The notes under the pieces were generated by a model. It had not been told where the DNA came from. It did no database searches and saw nothing but the letters and a program-made list of their open reading frames with translations. DNA of 64,000 bases, taken from contig CACITU010000005.1 of NCBI GenBank assembly GCA_902589725.1, forward strand, positions 1-64,000, read 5' to 3'. Shown piece by piece: positions 35,889-44,113 of the stretch (position 1 is its first letter; every line of letters begins with the position of its first letter). Made by a program: the position numbers and the translations under genes. The DNA is from an uncultured Pelagibacteraceae bacterium (GTDB lineage Bacteria > Pseudomonadota > Alphaproteobacteria > Pelagibacterales > Pelagibacteraceae).

Positions 35889-37844
35889 TTAATTGAAGTT
35901 AATTGGGTCAACATCAACTGAAAGTTTTATTCCAGATGAAAATTTATAATTTGGAATAATTTTAGCAAGAGAACTCTGTAGTTTGATAGATTTTGAGCCT
36001 CTTATTAAAAATCTGATTCTAAATTTTCTTTTTAATCTAAATAATGGAGCATTCACTGGACCTAGTATCTTTCCTTCTACTTTAGTTTCAACGAATGCTT
36101 TAAAATTAATAGCTTCTTTTTCTAATTTAATTTCATTATCTCCCGTTAATATTAAAGAAATAAATCTTTGAAATGGAGGTAGTTTATTTTTTTTTCTTAT
36201 CTCCAGTTCTCTTTCTAAAAAAATATCTGGGTTTTTATTTGTAATTTCTGAGATCATCTTAGTATTATTTTCATAGGTTTGAAAATATACGGTTGCTGGT
36301 TTTCCAGTTCTACCTGCACGCCCTGATAGCTGATGATAAAGCTGTAAGTTTTTTTCTGCACCTCTTAAATCGTGTCCTTGAGATGAAAGATCAATATCAA
36401 CAACTACAATGCAATTTAAGCTTGGAAAATGAAAACCTTTTGAAATTAACTGGGTTCCAACTAAAATGTCTATTTCATTTTTGGTAATTTTGTCTATTTT
36501 TTCTTTAGAGTCTTTTTTGTTCATAGTGTCGCTTGAAAAAATTTGTATTTTTTTTCCAGGAAATTTTCTTTTTACTTCCTCTGAAATTCTCTCAACACCA
36601 GGACCACTGAAAATGAATTCACAGTTTCCTTCTTTTGTACAATTTCTTTTAAGATCAGATCTGTAACCACAATAATGGCATAATAAGTTATTTTTATTTT
36701 TATGATAAACTAAATTGATGCTGCAATTTGGACATGTAAAACTTGTAAAACACTTATTGCATAAGGTATTTGGAGAAAAACCTCTTCTATTTAAAAAAAA
36801 TAAAACTTGATCTTTTTTTTTCAAATGTAAATTTACTTTTTCAATAATTTTAGTTGATAGCCATGACTGCTTTTCAAGTTTTGTATTATTTAAATTAATA
36901 ATTTCATAATTAGGTAGAGGTGCGTTTTGATATCTTTCATTTAATCTAGAAAACTCATATTTACCTTTTTTAATATTTTCAAAAGTTTCTATAGAAGGTA
37001 CAGCAGTAATTAAGTTTATTGGAATATTTTCAAAAGAAGCTCTAGAAATTGCCATATCACGAGCATTGTAAGTTATACCTTCATCTTGTTTAAATGATTG
37101 ATCATGTTCTTCATCGACAATTATTATTCCTAATTTTTTAAATGGTAAAAACAGTGAGGATCTTGCGCCAATTATTATTTTTATTTTACCGTTTGAAACT
37201 CCACTCCAAATTAACTCTTTCTTTTTTTTTGAAATACCCGAATGCCAAACCGCAGGTTTAAAACCAAAGAAATCTAAAAATTTTAATTCAAACTGACTAG
37301 TCAGACCTATTTCTGGTAATAAAATTAATCCTTGAAAACCCCTTTCTATCAAAGGTTTTAATGCCTCAAAATAAACTAAAGTTTTGCCTGATCCAGTTGT
37401 GCCTTGCAAAACATGAACTCTAAACTTTTTGTTTGAAATATTCATTTTTTTTAAAGATTTTTTTTGATCACTAGATAACTTGATTAAATTTTCTTTAATT
37501 TTGCTATCAAATATTTGATAATTTTGAGTTTCTTTATTCTCTATTGCTTTACTGCTCAAGAGTACCAATTTTAATGCCATGCCCTTTGGTATAAGATTGT
37601 ATTCTGCAAACCAATTTAAAAAATTTATTGTGTTTTTTTTTAATGGAGTTACGTCTAATTTTTTTATTATATTTTTAGTTTTAAAATTTTTATTTTTGTT
37701 TTTTTCAAATTGATCCCAAACAACACCAATAATTTTGGATTTTCCAAAAGGCACCATGACATAATCACCAACATTAAGACTTAAACTGCTCTCATAAGTG
37801 AAAGGATGATTAAAAATATTAGGTAAAAGAATCGGATATTGCAT
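35889..37844 (-). CDS. priA: Primosomal protein N' (PriA helicase)
   Basis: QGTTGSGKTLVYFEAL Walker A, DEEHDQSFKQDEGITYNARDMA, zinc motif CNKCFTSFTCPNCSINL, LSGRAGRTGKPATVYFQT. Confidence 0.96.
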   Translation of the reverse strand: MQYPILLPNIFNHPFTYESSLSLNVGDYVMVPFGKSKIIGVVWDQFEKNKNKNFKTKNIIKKLDVTPLKKNTINFLNWFAEYNLIPKGMALKLVLLSSKAIENKETQNYQIFDSKIKENLIKLSSDQKKSLKKMNISNKKFRVHVLQGTTGSGKTLVYFEALKPLIERGFQGLILLPEIGLTSQFELKFLDFFGFKPAVWHSGISKKKKELIWSGVSNGKIKIIIGARSSLFLPFKKLGIIIVDEEHDQSFKQDEGITYNARDMAISRASFENIPINLITAVPSIETFENIKKGKYEFSRLNERYQNAPLPNYEIINLNNTKLEKQSWLSTKIIEKVNLHLKKKDQVLFFLNRRGFSPNTLCNKCFTSFTCPNCSINLVYHKNKNNLLCHYCGYRSDLKRNCTKEGNCEFIFSGPGVERISEEVKRKFPGKKIQIFSSDTMNKKDSKEKIDKITKNEIDILVGTQLISKGFHFPSLNCIVVVDIDLSSQGHDLRGAEKNLQLYHQLSGRAGRTGKPATVYFQTYENNTKMISEITNKNPDIFLERELEIRKKNKLPPFQRFISLILTGDNEIKLEKEAINFKAFVETKVEGKILGPVNAPLFRLKRKFRIRFLIRGSKSIKLQSSLAKIIPNYKFSSGIKLSVDVDPINFN

Positions 37845-37870
37845 ATTTTTATAATATGAAAAAAAATTAA

Positions 37871-37900
37871 AGGTGTATTTAACTTTTTAACTTATACACT
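37871..37900 (-). terminator. Possible transcription terminator at the 3' end of the pilin gene run
   Basis: Minus strand AAGTGTAT...ATACACCT hairpin (one G.U) followed by TTTAATTTTTTTTC; AT-rich, hence modest support. Confidence 0.35.
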
Positions 37901-37948
37901 TAAACATTGAAACAAAAGAATTTAATTAATAAATTTCTATTAAGTATA

Positions 37949-38449
37949 TTAATCGGACCATTTCACTTCATCGTAAATTAATTCAGTATCAGTTATATAT
38001 GTTGAGAAAGTACAAAAACCTCCAGTCTTTTGCCAAACGTAAGTCCATCCAATTTTTCCATAATTACAACATTTTCCAGCCCAAGCCTGATTATCTTGAT
38101 CTTTTCCTATTTCAACTGAAGTGGCATAAGGAGATTTAATTTGTTTAAAATGGTGCTGAAACGCTGGACAATCAAAAGCTGAATTTTTAGTACTAAAAGT
38201 TTGTAAATTGCCTCCATTAATTTTTCTACTTATGCTTCCATTTATATCAAATGCAGTTACCATTACCTGAAACTCCTTTACCATCAATTTATGATTTTGT
38301 TTCGCAACATTCTTTTTTGCACTTGTGGTATACCCATTATAAGCAACCACACCTACAGCAGCCAAGATACCTATTATTGCTACAACAACTAGAAGTTCTA
38401 TGAGTGTGAAACCTTTATGTTTTATCGAGTTAATCAAATGTAACTTCAT
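37949..38449 (-). CDS. Type IV pilin-like protein (pilin 1)
   Basis: HKGFTLIELLVVVAIIGILAAVGVVAYNGYT class III signal; Cys-containing C-terminal domain. Confidence 0.9.
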   Translation of the reverse strand: MKLHLINSIKHKGFTLIELLVVVAIIGILAAVGVVAYNGYTTSAKKNVAKQNHKLMVKEFQVMVTAFDINGSISRKINGGNLQTFSTKNSAFDCPAFQHHFKQIKSPYATSVEIGKDQDNQAWAGKCCNYGKIGWTYVWQKTGGFCTFSTYITDTELIYDEVKWSD

Positions 38450-38891
38450 AGTTTTTCCCCCTACACCTTGTTCTTATGTAATTGTCATAAGTTGATAACA
38501 TGCCATCTTTGTATGGTACTCCATTCCAAGTTACATACTCAACATTGCCATGATAAGTTGGGTTATATGGATCTTTTACAATATTGGTAAGATGTTGCCC
38601 AACTGCCGCTATCAATTTTTTAGGACTTGTGGCGTTAGAACAGTTATACTTAACTTTTGCTCCAGGTGTATTTTTCCAATATTGTCCTTTTAATTCGATT
38701 TCGCTTTCAATTTGACATAATGCATATTTCTCATTGATTAACTTAGACCACAATTGAAAGTTATTTTTACAAACAGACTCTTTTGCGCTCGCCGTATACC
38801 CATTATAAGCAACTACCCCTACTGCAGCTAGAATACCGATGATTGCTACAACAACCAAAAGCTCAATTAATGTGAATGCATTTTTTTTCAT
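38430..38891 (-). CDS. Type IV pilin-like protein (pilin 2, Ala at -1)
   Basis: MKKNAFTLIELLVVVAIIGILAAVGVVAYNGYTASAK. Confidence 0.9.
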   Translation of the reverse strand: MKKNAFTLIELLVVVAIIGILAAVGVVAYNGYTASAKESVCKNNFQLWSKLINEKYALCQIESEIELKGQYWKNTPGAKVKYNCSNATSPKKLIAAVGQHLTNIVKDPYNPTYHGNVEYVTWNGVPYKDGMLSTYDNYIRTRCRGKNYEVTFD

Positions 38892-38913
38892 AAAAAAATT
38901 CTATCACTTTACA

Positions 38914-39489
38914 CTATGGGCTGCTATATTTTGTGTTTGATCCGGTATTGACAGAACTATAAGTAGTATTAGCTCCTGTATTAACTGAAGTCCAAGTAGT
39001 GTTACATCCTGTATTTACATTTGTATATTTTGTATTACTTCCAACTTTCACTGGCGTCCATGTAGTCCCCATGTTTGTAGTTACAATTTTTTTCTGAGGA
39101 GCAGAGTAAAAGCTAACAGAATAATTACCTTTGGAAGGGCTACTGATAGAAACAGATCCTTGAGAACACGGAGATTTATTTATCAAAGTAGAACCATAAG
39201 GGTTGGACATTTTTAAATTATTTGTGATAAAGGCGCTTATTGTATTAATGGATGGAGAGTTTGAATTACCGCATTTATGATTATTAAATACCGTAGCAGA
39301 ACTATCTAATTCACACTTCATAAACTCAAACATTAGAGCTTTATTGATATTTGTGTAGTTTAATTCAGCTGTCTTGGCTTTTGCACTTTTTGTATATCCA
39401 TTATAAGCAACTACTCCAACTGAAGATAATATTCCAATGATTGCTACTACAACTAGGAGTTCAATTAAGGTAAAACCTTTTTTATTCAT
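38914..39489 (-). CDS. Type IV pilin-like protein with C-terminal 11-residue tandem repeats (pilin 3)
   Basis: KKGFTLIELLVVVAIIGILSSVGVVAYNGYT; C-terminus KYTNVNTGCNTTWTSVNTGANTTYSSVNTGSNTKYSSP. Confidence 0.9.
   Translation of the reverse strand: MNKKGFTLIELLVVVAIIGILSSVGVVAYNGYTKSAKAKTAELNYTNINKALMFEFMKCELDSSATVFNNHKCGNSNSPSINTISAFITNNLKMSNPYGSTLINKSPCSQGSVSISSPSKGNYSVSFYSAPQKKIVTTNMGTTWTPVKVGSNTKYTNVNTGCNTTWTSVNTGANTTYSSVNTGSNTKYSSP
38924..39076 (-). repeat. 33-bp degenerate tandem repeat inside pilin 3
   Basis: Units at 38924-38956, 38957-38989, 38990-39022, 39023-39055 and a partial one from 39056; each encodes an 11-aa [T-x-Y/W-x-x-V-N-T-G-x-N]-like unit. Confidence 0.8.
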
Positions 39490-40052
39490 TACTTAAATGG
39501 TATCTTAATAGTATCGGTAATTTTAGTTGTTTCATCCATTAAATAACTTGTAAGCGTAAGAATTCTATATCCATCTATCCATTTATGTTCAATCCAAGTT
39601 TTTCCAACCCAATAGGCAGGATGATATTTGGCTTCTTTTCTAGGCGCCCCCCACCAAGCAGCTCCTGCATCATTAGGTAAAACTGTGCCATTATGAGTCC
39701 ATGGTTTATAAAAGCTAAAACTTTGAATTACAGGATCTCTTAATCCTAAAGCCAAAAAATGCACTTGAAGTTCGTTACTAAATGCTGAACGACATCTTAT
39801 TTTTCTTTCTCTAAAAGTTTTTCCCCCTGATCTCTCATATCTTATAACTTCATAATCTCTGCCACCTGATAAATGACAGTCAGCGATTTCAGCTTTTATT
39901 AATTCTTTTATTTTTTGATGATTTGATTTAATAATCGCATTTTTAGCTCCATCAGTGTATTTTCCATATGCAACAATTCCTACTGCAGATAGAATACCAA
40001 TGATGGCTACAACGACTAAAAGCTCAATAAGAGTGAAACCTTTTTTATTCAT
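39489..40052 (-). CDS. Type IV pilin-like protein (pilin 4, YGKY subtype)
   Basis: KKGFTLIELLVVVAIIGILSAVGIVAYGKYTDGAK. Confidence 0.9.
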   Translation of the reverse strand: MNKKGFTLIELLVVVAIIGILSAVGIVAYGKYTDGAKNAIIKSNHQKIKELIKAEIADCHLSGGRDYEVIRYERSGGKTFRERKIRCRSAFSNELQVHFLALGLRDPVIQSFSFYKPWTHNGTVLPNDAGAAWWGAPRKEAKYHPAYWVGKTWIEHKWIDGYRILTLTSYLMDETTKITDTIKIPFK

Positions 40053-40252
40053 ATAAAAATTTTATAATAAAAATATACAACCCAAAGAAAAAAAGTAAAT
40101 AAGCTAGAAAATATTAAAGCTAAACCAACTAAAGTATCTTGATTAACTTTTTTTCTCCATTTTTTCGGAAAAAAATTTAAAGAATATGCATAAATAATTA
40201 TAAAAATATTTAATCCTGTAACAATAATATTTAAATATAAAAATATTTTCAT
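40049..40252 (-). CDS. Small two-TM membrane protein of unknown function
   Basis: MKIFLYLNIIVTGLNIFIIIYAYSLNFFPKKWRKKVNQDTLVGLALIFSSLFTFFLWVVYFYYKIFI; overlaps pilin 4 start by 4 bp. Confidence 0.6.
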   Translation of the reverse strand: MKIFLYLNIIVTGLNIFIIIYAYSLNFFPKKWRKKVNQDTLVGLALIFSSLFTFFLWVVYFYYKIFI

Positions 40253-40261
40253 TAACTTACT

Positions 40262-40648
40262 TTAACAATTTGAAGTAGTTAACTTATTCTTTTCGTTTAG
40301 AGTTAAAGTACAATTTGAAGATTTATGTTTTGCTTGGATACTTAAAGTATCACTAGAGGCATTACCAGTTATAGTATAATTATAATTTTGGTCTGATAAA
40401 TCATCAACACCATCAAAAAGTTCATTGATTATATTATTTAATGATGAGTTGTAATAATAACTACCATTATTAGACTTATACTCTTGTTCTGCTAAATATA
40501 TTGAGCTGAGACTTATTTCTGCTTGTTTTTTTTCTGCTGAAGTTTTGTATTTTCCGTATGATACTATACCTATTGCAGAGAGAATTCCTATGAGTGCAAC
40601 TACAACCAAAAGTTCTATTAATGTAAAACCTTGGCTGTAGCGCCTCAT
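40262..40648 (-). CDS. Type IV pilin-like protein (pilin 5, YGKY subtype)
   Basis: SQGFTLIELLVVVALIGILSAIGIVSYGKYKTSAEKKQAEISLSSIYLAEQEY; C-terminal Cys pair. Confidence 0.9.
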   Translation of the reverse strand: MRRYSQGFTLIELLVVVALIGILSAIGIVSYGKYKTSAEKKQAEISLSSIYLAEQEYKSNNGSYYYNSSLNNIINELFDGVDDLSDQNYNYTITGNASSDTLSIQAKHKSSNCTLTLNEKNKLTTSNC

Positions 40649-40654
40649 TTAAAT

Positions 40655-41092
40655 TTAATCTACGCTTATCGTAGCAGTTAGCTGATCAGATGAACCACAA
40701 CCTGTTTTCGTACAAGTTTTAACTGTTATAGTTGAACCAGATGAGCTTAAGCTAACCTGACCTGCAACAAATCCACCAGCTTCTTTAACAGCTGGCTCAG
40801 AAGTGTTGTAAGGATTTTTGTCAGTCATTGTATTTTTTGCTCCAGTAACTGCTTTTGCAGCTGTTGCAGGACATTTCTGATTAGTTCCCATAAATTCGTC
40901 TTCGCCTAAAGAACATTTTTGAATTTCTGCTGAAATATATTTAACAGCTTGTGAATGCATTGTTTTTGCTGCATTTGCTTTTGCAGATGCGGTATAACCA
41001 TTGTAAGCCACAACACCTACTGCAGCTAAAATACCTATTATCGCTACAACTACTAGTAGCTCAATAAGTGTAAAACCTTTGTTTTTTTTCAT
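40655..41092 (-). CDS. Type IV pilin, probable major subunit (pilin 6)
   Basis: MKKNKGFTLIELLVVVAIIGILAAVGVVAYNGYTASAKANAAK; own strong promoter and AGGAG RBS. Confidence 0.9.
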   Translation of the reverse strand: MKKNKGFTLIELLVVVAIIGILAAVGVVAYNGYTASAKANAAKTMHSQAVKYISAEIQKCSLGEDEFMGTNQKCPATAAKAVTGAKNTMTDKNPYNTSEPAVKEAGGFVAGQVSLSSSGSTITVKTCTKTGCGSSDQLTATISVD

Positions 41093-41122
41093 GCGACTCC
41101 TATTCTTAAAAATATGAGGGTA

Positions 41123-41151
41123 ATTCTAAAATCTATGGTTTTAAATGTCAA
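41123..41151 (-). promoter_or_regulatory. Strong sigma70-type promoter for the probable major pilin
   Basis: Minus strand TTGACA (41151-41146), 17-nt spacer, TAGAAT (41128-41123), then AGGAG before ATG 41092. Confidence 0.75.
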
Positions 41152-41179
41152 ACACCAAAAAGTCTTAGATATTGGTAGT

Positions 41180-42412
41180 TTAATTAATAATTGCACCAAC
41201 GTTGAATATTGGGGCATACATAGCAAGCATTAAGCCACCAATAGTAATTCCCATAAATACGATCATTATGGGCTCAATTAAGCTTGAAAGATTACCAACC
41301 GCTACATCAAATTCCTCTTCATAATAAGTTGCAACAGAACCAAACATATCGTCAAGACTACCTGTTTGCTCTCCTACTGCAATCAATTGACTAAAAGTGG
41401 AAGGAAAAATTTTTTCTTTTCTAAATAAATCTGTCAATGTTTCTCCAGAAAAAACACCTTTCTTAATATTTTCAAGTGACTCGACTACAATAACATTATC
41501 AGTTACTGATTTTGCAATATCAATACTTTCTATTAAATCGACACCTGCTTGATTAAGATTACCAAGAACCATCGAAACTTTAGCAAGAATAGATTTTTGC
41601 AATAGGTTTCCAAAAACTGGTAACTTTAAAGTAAATGCATGCCAAGATTTTCTAAAGTTATAACTTTTTGCTATGAAAAATTTCATTAATACAACAATTG
41701 CTATAATTGAAATAAACATTATCAATCCACCCGCTGATCTTAGAAAAGTACTCATAGACATAATTACAGCAGTTGGAGTTGGTAAATCATCTCCCATACC
41801 CATTCCCTCATACATATTTACAAAGGTTGGAACAACATTCATTAACATAAAAATTGTAACACCTATTGCAACTGTGAACAAAACTCCAGGATAAAAAAAA
41901 GCACTTTTAATTTGAGATTTAATTTTTTCTTTTTTTTCTAAATTAAGAACAATTTTTTGTAAAAATATATCTAGTTTTCCACTAGCTTCTCCTGCTTTAA
42001 TCAAATTAACCACAACTGTATCAAATACTTTTGGATGTTTTTCAAAACATTTTGATAATGCATTTCCAGCTTCAAGGTCTTTTTTTATGTTTTCTATGAT
42101 TGTTTTCATTCCCTTAGATGCTGTTTGTCCAATCAACATTTCAAGTGTATTTAATACTGGTAAACCAGCTCTTAACATTGTAGCAAATTGTTTACAAAAA
42201 ACTAAAATATCTTTAGCTTTAACTCCTGTTCCAAATGAAAAAGAGGTTTTTTCTTTTTTTTTGATTTCTTTCTTTTTTTTTGTTTGAACTAATTTTGTAA
42301 TGATTACTTTTTGTTCTTTTAATTTATGAGCTGCTTCAGAATTATTGAGTGCCTCAATTTCTCCCTCTACATATTTTCCATAAGATATACCTTTGTATTC
42401 AAAATTAAGCAT
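41180..42412 (-). CDS. pilC: Type IV pilus inner-membrane platform protein PilC
   Basis: GspF/PilC domains: FCKQFATMLRAGLPVLNTLEML; GEASGKLDIFLQKI; AVGEQTGSLDDMFGSVATYYEEEFDVAVGNLSSLIEPIMIVFMG. Confidence 0.95.
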   Translation of the reverse strand: MLNFEYKGISYGKYVEGEIEALNNSEAAHKLKEQKVIITKLVQTKKKKEIKKKEKTSFSFGTGVKAKDILVFCKQFATMLRAGLPVLNTLEMLIGQTASKGMKTIIENIKKDLEAGNALSKCFEKHPKVFDTVVVNLIKAGEASGKLDIFLQKIVLNLEKKEKIKSQIKSAFFYPGVLFTVAIGVTIFMLMNVVPTFVNMYEGMGMGDDLPTPTAVIMSMSTFLRSAGGLIMFISIIAIVVLMKFFIAKSYNFRKSWHAFTLKLPVFGNLLQKSILAKVSMVLGNLNQAGVDLIESIDIAKSVTDNVIVVESLENIKKGVFSGETLTDLFRKEKIFPSTFSQLIAVGEQTGSLDDMFGSVATYYEEEFDVAVGNLSSLIEPIMIVFMGITIGGLMLAMYAPIFNVGAIIN

Positions 42413-44112
42413 TAATTCGATTGAAGTACTCTTTCAAATTCAGAATAACACAAATCTCCACTTAATAAGAGATCATGTCCCATTTCTTGCATAGTTCTAA
42501 AACCATTTTTTTTAGCAATAGCATTTAGCTCTGCTTGACTCATGTCAGATAAAATTCCATGCTTTAGTTCTTTGTCAATTTCAAGAATTTCATAAATACC
42601 CATTCTTCCTTTAAATCCAGTGTTTCCACATTGGTCACAACCTTTACCTTTATAAATTTTTGCTCTTGCAGACTGTTCAGGTAAAAACCCAATCGCATTT
42701 AATAATTTTGGTGTAACATTTTCATCTATAATTGCACACTCTGAGCAATTTTTTCTAGCTAATCTCTGTGCCATAATCAAAGTTAGTGCAGCTGAAATTA
42801 GGTAATTGGGTGTTCCCATATTTAAAAGCCTAGTAATAGAACTTGGAGCATCATTTGTGTGAAGTGTACTGAATACCAAATGTCCAGTTAGAGATGCTTT
42901 TAACGCTATGTCCACTGTTGCTTTATCCCTTATCTCTCCAACTAATATCACTTCTGGATCTTGTCTAAGAAAAGATCTTAGTGCTGACTCAAAAGTAAAG
43001 TCTATAGCTTCTTTTACCTGAACTTGACCAACACCCTCTAATTCATATTCGACTGGATCTTCAGCTGTTAAGATATTCATACCAGGCTTATTGATATGTT
43101 TTAAAACACTATAAAGTGTAGTTGTTTTTCCACTACCAGTTGGCCCAGTTACTAAAACCATGCCCTGAGGAGAAGTTATAGCTTTAGTTAATTTTTCTAA
43201 ATCTTTTGCCTCGAAACCTAGTTCACTTAATTTTTTTTCACCAGCCTCTTTATTTAAAATCCTCATAACAATTCTTTCATTATTTTTGGTAGGTAGTATC
43301 GAAACCCTTAAATCCACCTCTTTTGTATCTGATTTAAAAGTACTAGCTCCATCTTGGGGCAGTCTTCTTTCTGCAATATCTAATTTACTTATTATCTTCA
43401 TTCTTGTTACAACTGCATTATAATTTTCATAAAGAAATGAGGAATAATCTTTCATAACTCTTAAAATACCATCCACTCTAAATCTTACTTGCGCACTATC
43501 TCTAAAGCATTCAATGTGAATATCACTAGCACCTAAATTAATTGCTTCTGTAATTAATTTATTTCCAAACACTATAACTTCAGAACCTACCTCAACTAAT
43601 TCATCTTTATTTTTTTCAATTTTTTCAACTTTCACATTGGTAGATGAAATTTTTTTATTTTCTAATTTTTTAAGTCTAGCTATGAAATCATTTATATTAG
43701 AAATTGAAGCAGCATAAAGCTCTGGCTCCATCTGGGTCATAGTTTTTAAATTCTTCATCAAGCTCAATTTAGAACCATCTGGAATAGCTATTTTCAATGT
43801 TGATCCTGTAATTTCAAAAGGAACAATATGATTGTCCTCCACAAATCTTAAATCAAGAATTTTTTTTATTTTTTCGTCAATTTTTTTCTCATTTAGATCA
43901 ACAATATCTAGTGAGTATGAATTTGATAGCAATTTAAGAATTTTTTCTTCATTTGTAAGTTTCAATTCAATTGCTGTTTCAATTTTTGTTTTACCAATTT
44001 CTTTACTAGTATTATTTATCTTAGATATAGAACTATCATTTAATGCATCGTGGTCTAAAAGCATATTTAAAATGCTTTGTTCACTCTTATTATCTAAATT
44101 AATTTTTGTCAT
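42412..44112 (-). CDS. pilB: Type IV pilus extension ATPase PilB
   Basis: GPTGSGKTTTLYSVLKHINKPGMNILTAEDPVEYELEGVGQVQV, tetracysteine CSEC...CDQC, N-terminal GspII_E-like domain. Confidence 0.96.
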   Translation of the reverse strand: MTKINLDNKSEQSILNMLLDHDALNDSSISKINNTSKEIGKTKIETAIELKLTNEEKILKLLSNSYSLDIVDLNEKKIDEKIKKILDLRFVEDNHIVPFEITGSTLKIAIPDGSKLSLMKNLKTMTQMEPELYAASISNINDFIARLKKLENKKISSTNVKVEKIEKNKDELVEVGSEVIVFGNKLITEAINLGASDIHIECFRDSAQVRFRVDGILRVMKDYSSFLYENYNAVVTRMKIISKLDIAERRLPQDGASTFKSDTKEVDLRVSILPTKNNERIVMRILNKEAGEKKLSELGFEAKDLEKLTKAITSPQGMVLVTGPTGSGKTTTLYSVLKHINKPGMNILTAEDPVEYELEGVGQVQVKEAIDFTFESALRSFLRQDPEVILVGEIRDKATVDIALKASLTGHLVFSTLHTNDAPSSITRLLNMGTPNYLISAALTLIMAQRLARKNCSECAIIDENVTPKLLNAIGFLPEQSARAKIYKGKGCDQCGNTGFKGRMGIYEILEIDKELKHGILSDMSQAELNAIAKKNGFRTMQEMGHDLLLSGDLCYSEFERVLQSN

Positions 44113-44113
44113 A

